64,000 nucleotides of DNA from Hassallia sp050875635 (GTDB lineage Bacteria > Cyanobacteriota > Cyanobacteriia > Cyanobacteriales > Nostocaceae), in contig NZ_JBPAOH010000026.1 of assembly GCF_050875635.1 (NCBI RefSeq), positions 1 to 64,000 on the forward strand, read 5' to 3'. The position numbers and the translations under genes are program-made. The notes beneath the pieces are model-generated. The model was given only the letters and a program-made list of their open reading frames with translations, was not told the origin of the DNA and made no database searches. Shown one piece after another: positions 34,724-40,981 of this stretch; the stretch's first letter is position 1; every line of letters starts with the position of its first letter.

Positions 34724-35551
34724 ATGGCACAAGCTTCTATTCCAGTTGTTGTTATCGGTGCTGCTGGCAAAATGGGTCGTGAGGTAGTCAAAGCAGTAGC
34801 GCAAGCGCCTGATATGATTTTAGTGGGTGCAATTGACACAACCGCCGAACATCAAGACAAAGACGCTGGGGAACTAGCGGGTTTAAGTGAACCGCTAGAA
34901 GTACCAATTACCAATCAGTTGGAATCGATGCTGGCGTTTGCGGCACAAGAAAAACAACCGGGGGTAATGATAGACTTTACCCATCCGGATTCAGTTTATG
35001 ACAATGTTCGCAGTGCGATCGCTTATGGTATTCGTCCTGTAGTTGGTACCACCGGCTTAAGTCCGCAACAAATTCAAGACCTAGCAGATTTTGCCGAAAA
35101 AGCAAGTACCGGATGTCTGATTATTCCTAATTTCTCGATTGGGATGGTATTGCTGCAACAAGCCGCTGTGACAGCATCTCAATATTTTGAGCATGTAGAA
35201 ATTATCGAATTGCATCACAACCAAAAAGCTGATGCACCCAGCGGTACGGCGATTCAAACAGCGCAGATGCTAGGAGAAATGGGTAAAATATTTAACCCGC
35301 CTGTTGTGGAAGAGACGGAGAAAATAAAAGGAGCCAGGGGAAGTTTAGCAGATGAAGGCATTAGAATTCATAGCGTGCGCTTGCCGGGGCTGATTGCCCA
35401 TCAAGAAGTGATTTTTGGCGCAGCGGGTCAAATTTATACATTAAGGCACGATACAAGCGATCGCGCTTGCTATATGCCAGGAGTACTACTGGCAATTCGC
35501 AAAGTTCTACAGTTAAAGTCGTTAGTATATGGCTTAGAAAAAATACTCTAG
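34724..35551 (+). CDS. dapB: 4-hydroxy-tetrahydrodipicolinate reductase
   Basis: About 275 residues from ATG 34724 (MAQASIPVVVIGAAGKMGRE); a GTG at 34697 would add nine residues. NAD(P)H-binding GAAGKMGREVVKAV at the N-terminus; substrate-binding ELHHNQKADAPSGTA with the catalytic His pair, and VGTTGLSPQQI. It reduces the product of DapA in lysine/diaminopimelate synthesis. It is not clustered with asd-dapA, which lie 20 kb away on the same strand. Confidence 0.95.
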   Translation: MAQASIPVVVIGAAGKMGREVVKAVAQAPDMILVGAIDTTAEHQDKDAGELAGLSEPLEVPITNQLESMLAFAAQEKQPGVMIDFTHPDSVYDNVRSAIAYGIRPVVGTTGLSPQQIQDLADFAEKASTGCLIIPNFSIGMVLLQQAAVTASQYFEHVEIIELHHNQKADAPSGTAIQTAQMLGEMGKIFNPPVVEETEKIKGARGSLADEGIRIHSVRLPGLIAHQEVIFGAAGQIYTLRHDTSDRACYMPGVLLAIRKVLQLKSLVYGLEKIL

Positions 35552-35554
35552 TGG

Positions 35555-35887
35555 ATAGTGGGGTATGGGGCATGGGGGAGGCAGTGCGGTCTTGGGGTCT
35601 CCCCAAGTGGAGCACCTGCCGTCATGGGGCATGGGGCATGGGGATTTAAAGAGGGGAAAAGGGAAAAGCGGAAAATCTGAGCGGAGGTTTCCTCCGATCA
35701 GACTTTTTCAAGACAGGGAAAAGCGGAAAATCTGAGCGGAGGTTTCCTCCGATCAGACTTTTTCAAGACAGGGAAAAGGGAAAAAAAAGAATTATTACCA
35801 ATGCCCATTAAACAATTGCCCATTAAACAATTGCCCAATGCCCAATGCCCCATGCCCACTATCAACCATCAACTAACAACTAACAAC
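35555..35887. repeat. Repeat-rich spacer after dapB
   Basis: GGGGCATGGG units (35565-35645), a 55-base direct duplication (35661-35770), CCCATTAAACAATTGCCC units (35802-35855) and CAACTAACAACTA heptamers (35860-35890) follow each other. No gene. Confidence 0.7.
35661..35770. repeat. Exact 55-bp tandem duplication containing a hairpin
   Basis: Units 35661-35715 and 35716-35770 are identical, starting GGGAAAAGCGGAAAATC and ending TTTTTCAAGACA. Each contains TCTGAGCGGAGG - TTT - CCTCCGATCAGA, a 12-bp stem with one G/A mismatch, followed by CTTTTT, so it looks like a terminator duplicated in place. Confidence 0.8.
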
Positions 35888-35897
35888 TATCAAAATC

Positions 35898-36806
35898 ATG
35901 TTAGTCCCACTGACTCGCCAAAAATTTGAACAACTCGTTCCGTGGATTGCTAGTTCTCCGCAGTATAAATATTATTGGGGGAAGTTTCCTGATTTTTTGC
36001 AACGGCTATTAATTTCTGTAGTATCTGCGGCTGTTCTTTTGTTTGTGAAATTCCTTTTCGGACTTAATTTTGGGGCAATAATATTTTTGCTGGGATTTGT
36101 GGCATCTCTTTACTGGTTTTGGGGACCAGTATTTTGGGCAAGTGTGCGTAATGCTAAATACCGTCGTTATAAATATAGTGGCTTTTTTCGCGGTCGAGTG
36201 CTGGATTGGTGGCTTACAGAAGAGTTGGTTGGTAAACAGGAAACAGTCAACAATAGAGGCGAATTGGTGATTGTAGAAAATAGGGAAAAGTGGATTAATT
36301 TAGAATTGGGCGATGATACAGGATTTATCGCCGAGTTTAAAGCACCGCTGCGTCCTTATCATAAAGCGATCGCTCGCGGTCAAACGGCAGAAATGCTCGT
36401 CATGTCCAATCGCTCTGATTTAAGCACAATTGACCAAATCAGCGATATCTATATTCCCAGTCGCGATTTGTGGGTCAGCGATTATCCTTTTTTGCGCCGG
36501 GATTTCTTTAACGAGGTGAGCGATCGCTTGCGTGATGACCAAGATAGACCCAGGCGCCGCAGGTCTGAAAATTCTGAATATAACTCGCGTGATGACCAAG
36601 ATAGACCCAGGCGCCGCAGAACTGAAAATCTCGAATACAACTCGCGTGATGACCAAGATAGACCCAGACGCCGCAGAACTGAAAATCCCGAATACAACTT
36701 GCCTGATGACCAAGATAGACCCAGACGCCGCAGAACTGAAAATCCCGAATACAACATGCCTGATGACCAAGATTCTAGACCGAGGCGTCGTAAACCAGAA
36801 GAATGA
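35898..36806 (+). CDS. Membrane protein with Arg/Asp-rich repeat tail
   Basis: 302 residues. N-terminal half has two adjacent membrane helices (LISVVSAAVLLFVKFLFGLNF and AIIFLLGFVASLYWFWGP), then a soluble domain (KYRRYKYSGFFRGRVLDWW ... LYRPYHKAIARGQTAEMLV-like) resembling conserved cyanobacterial proteins of unknown function. The last 90 residues are four and a half copies of a 19-residue unit, RDDQDRPRRRRTENPEYNx, encoded by 57-base tandem repeats (36531-36800). The tail mixes strong positive and negative charge and is probably disordered. Copy number may vary between strains. Preceded directly by heptamer repeats. Confidence 0.7.
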   Translation: MLVPLTRQKFEQLVPWIASSPQYKYYWGKFPDFLQRLLISVVSAAVLLFVKFLFGLNFGAIIFLLGFVASLYWFWGPVFWASVRNAKYRRYKYSGFFRGRVLDWWLTEELVGKQETVNNRGELVIVENREKWINLELGDDTGFIAEFKAPLRPYHKAIARGQTAEMLVMSNRSDLSTIDQISDIYIPSRDLWVSDYPFLRRDFFNEVSDRLRDDQDRPRRRRSENSEYNSRDDQDRPRRRRTENLEYNSRDDQDRPRRRRTENPEYNLPDDQDRPRRRRTENPEYNMPDDQDSRPRRRKPEE

Positions 36807-37130
36807 AATTATCTTTCCTAATTTTGCGTAAGTCCTGCCAGAAAATTGCTGTTTTTTCATTACAACCAAGTTTTAAGGACAAAACTCCTGGAATTATGTC
36901 TTCAAGTAATTTTTATCCACAAAAACGCTATGGATTATAAATAAATAGAAACTCTATACTGCTGAGATTTTTTCAAGATTATAAACTTGGAGACAAAATT
37001 ACTTTAGTTATGTCTTATCTACTCTTTTCAGCTATTGAATTCACATTTTATATCGCCGAAGATAGATTCAAGAGTTAAGCAAACAAAAGCTTAATTCTCA
37101 GATAAATTACTTATACCAGGTACAACAATC
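36807..37130. other. Leader region of the precursor peptide gene
   Basis: AT-rich, no gene larger than 22 codons with a ribosome binding site. It should contain the promoter for the double-glycine peptide at 37131. Confidence 0.4.
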
Positions 37131-37322
37131 ATGTCTAGAATTACAATTTCCGACTTGGCGATCGACTCCAATTCCTTCATCAATGAAGTTGCTGAAACTG
37201 AAGCTGCATTTGTTAACGGTGGTGGTTTCAATTTTGATTTCTTTGGAGCTGCTCTTGCAGGATTGGGAGATTTTGCGAAGTTTTTCATCAAAGCAGCTTT
37301 CGCGGCTAGCTTGTTTGAATAA
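37131..37322 (+). CDS. Double-glycine leader peptide, putative bacteriocin/RiPP precursor
   Basis: 63 residues. The leader (1-31) begins MSRITISDLAIDSNSFINEV and ends TEAAFVNGGG, the double-glycine type cut by C39 peptidases; the pattern ISDL ... VNGG is common in cyanobacterial bacteriocin precursors. The core (after GG) is about 31 residues, GFNFDFFGAALAGLGDFAKF then FIKAAFAASLFE, very rich in Phe/Ala/Gly, with no Cys or Thr, so lanthionine-type modification is not expected; it looks like an amphipathic unmodified peptide. The matching C39 transporter, adaptor and isomerase are encoded at 38.4-43.7 kb on the other strand. Confidence 0.72.
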   Translation: MSRITISDLAIDSNSFINEVAETEAAFVNGGGFNFDFFGAALAGLGDFAKFFIKAAFAASLFE

Positions 37323-37426
37323 CAAGATAATAGCCAACTTAATTGCATAAAATTATACTATTTGGCGATTCAACTTAGAGATTTGCTTATCTTTTAATTT
37401 ATTGGCATTCTCTAAGTCCCTCGTAG

Positions 37427-37456
37427 GGTGCGTTACGGCTTTAGCTGTAACGCACC
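37427..37456. repeat. GGTGCGTTACGGC palindrome
   Basis: GGTGCGTTACGGC - TTTA - GCTGTAACGCACC, stem of 13 bp with one G/U-type mismatch. Same family as 26176-26202 and 40781-40860. It ends 7 bases before a MITE-like element. Confidence 0.7.
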
Positions 37457-37462
37457 ATTCAT

Positions 37463-37718
37463 TAGACATCTCCAGAAATTAAATATGTGTTATCCAGAAC
37501 TTTATAAAGACGCGAGGAACATCACAATCATACGGCTTCGGTTGCCCATCCGTTAAAGGGGTGGGAGGAATCGCCGCCCGCCGTCTTGGGCGGGAGTGGG
37601 GCAAGGAGGAGCGAAAACGCTCTTCGATAGGGCCCCATGCCCCATGCCCGCTCTCATCAAGAGTGCGCGATTCCGGGGGATGAGCTTAAGTCTCTACATT
37701 CTTTTTCGGAGATGTCTA
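37463..37718. mobile_element. MITE-like element with TAGACATCTCC terminal inverted repeats
   Basis: TAGACATCTCC (37463-37473) and GGAGATGTCTA (37708-37718) are perfect 11-base inverted termini 256 bases apart, with weaker similarity continuing inward (AGAAATTAAATATG against GAAAAAGAATGTAG). The ends start and finish with TA, consistent with TA target sites of IS630/Tc1-type elements. The interior has hairpins (CCCATCCGTTAAAGGGGTGGG, CCGCCCGCCGTCTTGGGCGG) and no coding capacity. Confidence 0.65.
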
Positions 37719-37860
37719 TTTTATAAATGACATTGTAACCAGATGTGATATTGAGCATCTAGTTAATAAACATATAAAATCAAAAGTTTATTAAGCTAAC
37801 GTGAGTTCGACGGGATTTTAAGTCGTAATCTTCGTCAATATCGGGCGATCTCATTGGCAG

Positions 37861-38055
37861 TTAATTGGTGTTTTTAGGGCGAAAAATCTCTGTTAACTCC
37901 TCTTTAGTCATGTTATAAGGGAAAGGATAGGTTTTAGCGTTAGGACTGCGACGATTGATAAACAATTCTCTAATTGCCTCATCGTCAGTGGGGTGTTGTA
38001 TAATATAAGTTTTTAATTCTTTACGAGTCATTTGGGTAAAATCAGGCTTGGTCAT
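37861..38055 (-). CDS. DUF6887 family small protein
   Basis: 64 residues from ATG 38055 (MTKPDFTQMTRKELKTYI), the usual beginning of this family; the frame is open to 38079. The motif MTRKELKTYIIQHPTDDEAI, then ELFINRRSPNAKTYPFPYN is the family core as I remember it. Soluble. It overlaps the preceding DUF6888 gene by 14 bases, the standard pairing in cyanobacteria. Function unknown; the tight pairing and mobile context would suit a toxin-antitoxin-like unit, but that is speculation. Confidence 0.72.
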   Translation of the reverse strand: MTKPDFTQMTRKELKTYIIQHPTDDEAIRELFINRRSPNAKTYPFPYNMTKEELTEIFRPKNTN

Positions 38056-38227
38056 CTTCGTAAAACTCCCAGTTTCCATCTTGAAAAATGATGATTTCTA
38101 TCCCCTCATTAATACCAGCTAATATAAAAATATATTTATAGGATGCATCATATCTAAACAAGTGGATAGGCTGTAACATGTCACAAAAGAGATTGACTAA
38201 CGCAGACTGAGGCGATCGCCTGCTCAT
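38042..38227 (-). CDS. DUF6888 family small protein
   Basis: 61 residues: CDMLQPIHLFRYDASYKYIF, ILAGINEGIEIIIFQDGNWEF, then acidic end YEDDQA. The order QPIHLFRYD ... IFILAG ... IIIFQDGNWEFY is the DUF6888 pattern. Upstream partner of the DUF6887 gene. The N-terminus contains a HIP1 site (CGATCGCC complement) and the start could be one of several codons. Function unknown. Confidence 0.7.
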   Translation of the reverse strand: MSRRSPQSALVNLFCDMLQPIHLFRYDASYKYIFILAGINEGIEIIIFQDGNWEFYEDDQA

Positions 38228-38388
38228 AAGTTGGCATTTACCAAAATATTTTTACAAAACCTTTCAATCATAACGAAAATAACATACCGCTTTGGGGATT
38301 CCTGCCGGTGTGCCATTTCCTTACCAGCCAAACCCCAAAGACTTACCTGCACTACCTCCTGCTGTTTTTTAACTTCGTCAAACTCACG

Positions 38389-39171
38389 TTAAGCTATCTT
38401 CAGCAAATCCTGGACTGGTTGAGAATAGGAATCTGATTCAAAATGGGGAATAATTTCGACTTGCGCGATTTGTTGCTTTAACCAATCAGAAAACAACTGA
38501 CTCATAATCTTCAACCGCAACTGCTGGTCTAATTTTGGCTGGATGATTTCCTCAACCCAAATTAGATGAACTTTTTGTGCGATCGCAATAGGTTTAACTA
38601 ACTCAGGAGGATTAGCAACAAAGACCGCAGCAGCAATATTTGGTTTAAACTCGTGACGATGTTTGATACCACGATATCCACCAGCGCGACGAAGTTCTAG
38701 ATTTTGAATATGTTGACGAGTAACATCTTGGAAAGTGATTTCACCTTCAGTGACTGCATAAAACAGTTCCCAAGCTAAATCTTCATCTTCTAAGACAACT
38801 TCATAGGTGACTGCTGCTAGATAATCTAGTTGATTTTCATAAAAGCATGGCTCGATTTTGTCTGCAAATAAGTGTTGCGCTAACTTGACAGATATCAAGT
38901 TCATTTCTGCTAATTGTTCAAAATCTTCCACAGAAAGATAATGTTTTTCAAGCCATGTCCAAGTATCTTCGGCTTTGATTAGTCTGTTGGCTGCTCGCAA
39001 AGCATCAGCCGCTTGTTGAAGTTCTTCTAATTCTACTTTAATACCTGCTTCTTTGGCTGCATCAGCAATAATTTCACGGGTAGCGATCGCCTCCAATAAA
39101 CCAGGAATTTTGCAGGAGAGTTTAAGTTGGTCAATTATCTCTTTTTGAGACACATTCATTACTTTTAACAT
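38389..39171 (-). CDS. Parvulin/SurA-like peptidylprolyl isomerase of the export cluster
   Basis: 260 residues; ATG 39171 has GAGG 5 bases upstream. An N-terminal helical SurA-like part (KIPGLLEAIATREIIADAAKEA, residues 17-110) is followed by a PpiC-type domain (GEITFQDVTRQH, RRAGGYRGIKHRHEF, NPPELVKPIAIAQKVHLIWV). No signal peptide, so it acts in the cytosol. Proteins of this kind are regularly encoded with HlyD and C39 transporters in cyanobacterial bacteriocin clusters and probably prepare the precursor for export. It lies 41 bases after the hlyD gene. Confidence 0.82.
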   Translation of the reverse strand: MLKVMNVSQKEIIDQLKLSCKIPGLLEAIATREIIADAAKEAGIKVELEELQQAADALRAANRLIKAEDTWTWLEKHYLSVEDFEQLAEMNLISVKLAQHLFADKIEPCFYENQLDYLAAVTYEVVLEDEDLAWELFYAVTEGEITFQDVTRQHIQNLELRRAGGYRGIKHRHEFKPNIAAAVFVANPPELVKPIAIAQKVHLIWVEEIIQPKLDQQLRLKIMSQLFSDWLKQQIAQVEIIPHFESDSYSQPVQDLLKIA

Positions 39172-39212
39172 TTTTACCTCAGAGAATTTGAATCAATTTT
39201 ATTGACTACCTA

Positions 39213-40742
39213 CTAAAGGTCTAAACCACCTTTTTGCAGCTTTTTAAACGGATCTAAAATGAAATCAATCACGCGCCGCTGACGAACAATCACCTCTGCC
39301 GTTGCTGTTTGACCAGGTGTTAAGGGAATAGGTTTGTTACCAGATTGGATATCAGATTGATTCAGAGATATTTCCATCTCAAAAACTTCTATTTTTCCTT
39401 GGGGTGTTTCCAGTATTTTGGAGTCTGGTGACATCCGAATCACCTTACCTGTAACTACTCCATAATCTTGAAATGGATAGGCATCAAACTTGACTTTCGC
39501 TGCCATTCCTACCTTCAAAAAACCACTTTCTTGGCTTGGCATATTCGCTTTAAGGACAAACGGAATTTTCTTGGGAGCAATTTGAGCGATCGTCTGACCA
39601 GTTTGGACAACTACACCAGGCTTTTTGATAGGCAAGTTGAAAATTACACCATCAATGGGTGATTTCATTAATCGTTGCGTTAATTGTAGTTTTATCGCAG
39701 CTATCTGGCTTTGAGTTTGAGCAATTTCTGATGACAAGCTGGTAATTTGTGTTTGCATATCTTTCAGTTCTTCCTGATTTTTTAACACAGATATTTCACC
39801 AGCATGAACTACACTTTTATAACTGCTTTTCTGTTCTTGCAATCTTAGTTTTGCTTGTTCAATATCTGCTTGCGCTTGGCGCATAATTGATTGATAGCGG
39901 TTTTGTTCTTCTTGAAAGCGTAGCTTTGCCTGCTTGATATCAGATTGTGTTTGCTCGTTTAGTCTTTGACTTTCTTCTGCCAGTTTTTCTAGTTCCACAA
40001 CTTTGATTTGAGGAACAGCACCCTTTTGCCAAAGTAGACGATAGCGCTTAACTTCTGTTAAATCTCTATCCCAACGGCTTTTAGCTAACTTATAGGCAGT
40101 CTGAGTAGAACTCAGATTTTGTTTTGCCTGATCGACTAAAGCCAATTTTTCCAATTTTTGTAAGTTATAAGTACTCTGTTTCGCATCTAGATTTTGCTGT
40201 ACCTGATTAACTTGGGAAATTTTTTCTAATTCTTGGGATTGGTTTTGTTGTTCTTGAACACTAATTGCTAGTCGTAATTGGTTTTTAACTAGTTCTAGTT
40301 GTGCTAGTCGATTTATTAGTCCGTCTAGCTTTGCCTGTGCTTGTTGTAAATCGGTTCGCAGTACATTCGACTCTAGTTCTACTAATAACTGCCCAGCTTT
40401 GACGGTTTCACCTTCTTTCACCTTGACAGCAATAATATTGCCACCAACTGGAGTGTCTAATCTTTGGGTTTCTCCTAGTGGTTCAATACGACCTCTAGCG
40501 CTTCCTGTCTCATCGACTTGCGACAGCATCGACCAAGGCAAAGCGATCGCACTAAAAATTACCAAAAAATACAGCAAAGAACGTGTCCAACGTCTTGGTA
40601 ATGCATCTAGTAGTTCTTCTGTACCGTAATACCAATCGTGAGAATTTGCAGAATTAGCATGATTTTCTCCAACTGAATTAGTTGTATTGCTGATTGCTTG
40701 CTCATCATTAGTTGGGGTTGAATTACTAACGAAATTAGGCAT
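39213..40742 (-). CDS. HlyD family membrane fusion (adaptor) protein
   Basis: 509 residues. A membrane helix (SLLYFLVIFSAIALPWSML, about 55-73) is followed by the first half of a lipoyl/barrel-sandwich domain (GGNIIAVKVKEGETVKAGQLLVELE), a long Gln-rich coiled coil (about 130-370), and the second half (MKSPIDGVIFNLPIKKPGVVVQTGQ), ending in the beta-barrel (PLTPGQTATAEVIVRQRRV). It bridges the inner-membrane ABC exporter and an outer-membrane channel of the TolC type. It follows the ABC transporter gene, with a 240-base repeat-filled gap. Confidence 0.92.
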   Translation of the reverse strand: MPNFVSNSTPTNDEQAISNTTNSVGENHANSANSHDWYYGTEELLDALPRRWTRSLLYFLVIFSAIALPWSMLSQVDETGSARGRIEPLGETQRLDTPVGGNIIAVKVKEGETVKAGQLLVELESNVLRTDLQQAQAKLDGLINRLAQLELVKNQLRLAISVQEQQNQSQELEKISQVNQVQQNLDAKQSTYNLQKLEKLALVDQAKQNLSSTQTAYKLAKSRWDRDLTEVKRYRLLWQKGAVPQIKVVELEKLAEESQRLNEQTQSDIKQAKLRFQEEQNRYQSIMRQAQADIEQAKLRLQEQKSSYKSVVHAGEISVLKNQEELKDMQTQITSLSSEIAQTQSQIAAIKLQLTQRLMKSPIDGVIFNLPIKKPGVVVQTGQTIAQIAPKKIPFVLKANMPSQESGFLKVGMAAKVKFDAYPFQDYGVVTGKVIRMSPDSKILETPQGKIEVFEMEISLNQSDIQSGNKPIPLTPGQTATAEVIVRQRRVIDFILDPFKKLQKGGLDL

Positions 40743-40780
40743 ATAGGACTACTATTTGATTTTTGAACAAAATGAGGTAT

Positions 40781-40860
40781 CGTAGGGTGTGTTACGGCGA
40801 AGCCTAACGCACCACGCTTTATGTTTTGGTGCGTTAGCCTACGGCATAACACACCCTACG
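40781..40860. repeat. 80-bp imperfect palindrome of the GGTGCGTTA family
   Basis: CGTAGGGTGTGTTA (40781-40794) pairs with TAACACACCCTACG (40847-40860), and the inner TAACGCACCA with TGGTGCGTTA. Family members at 26176 and 37427. Lies between ABC and hlyD genes of the export cluster. Confidence 0.8.
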
Positions 40861-40869
40861 TGTATTTTT

Positions 40870-40980
40870 AATTCATAATTCATAATTAAAAAGGGTTTGT
40901 ACCCGATGCTTCGTATAAGCATTCCTGTTTGCTAGTGGGGTTTAAATACCCATTTAAAACATAATTATGAATTAGGAATT
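40870..40980. mobile_element. MITE-like element with AATTCATAATTCATAATT termini
   Basis: AATTCATAATTCATAATT (40870-40887) and AATTATGAATTAGGAATT (40963-40980) are inverted with 17 of 18 positions matching, 111 bases apart. The interior has smaller palindromes (GGGTTTGTACCC). It ends one base before the stop codon of the ABC transporter gene. Confidence 0.55.
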
Positions 40981-40981
40981 T

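Larger units (their letters stand above)
37795..38394. mobile_element. Inverted-repeat-bounded segment carrying the DUF6887/DUF6888 pair
   Basis: GCTAACGTGAGTTCGACG (37795-37812) and CGTCAAACTCACGTTAAGC (38376-38394) are inverted copies with two differences, 600 bases apart. Between them lie only the two small genes at 37861-38227. The right copy supplies the stop codon of the parvulin-type gene at 38389. It may be a non-autonomous transposable element with passenger genes, or two independent repeat copies. Confidence 0.45.
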
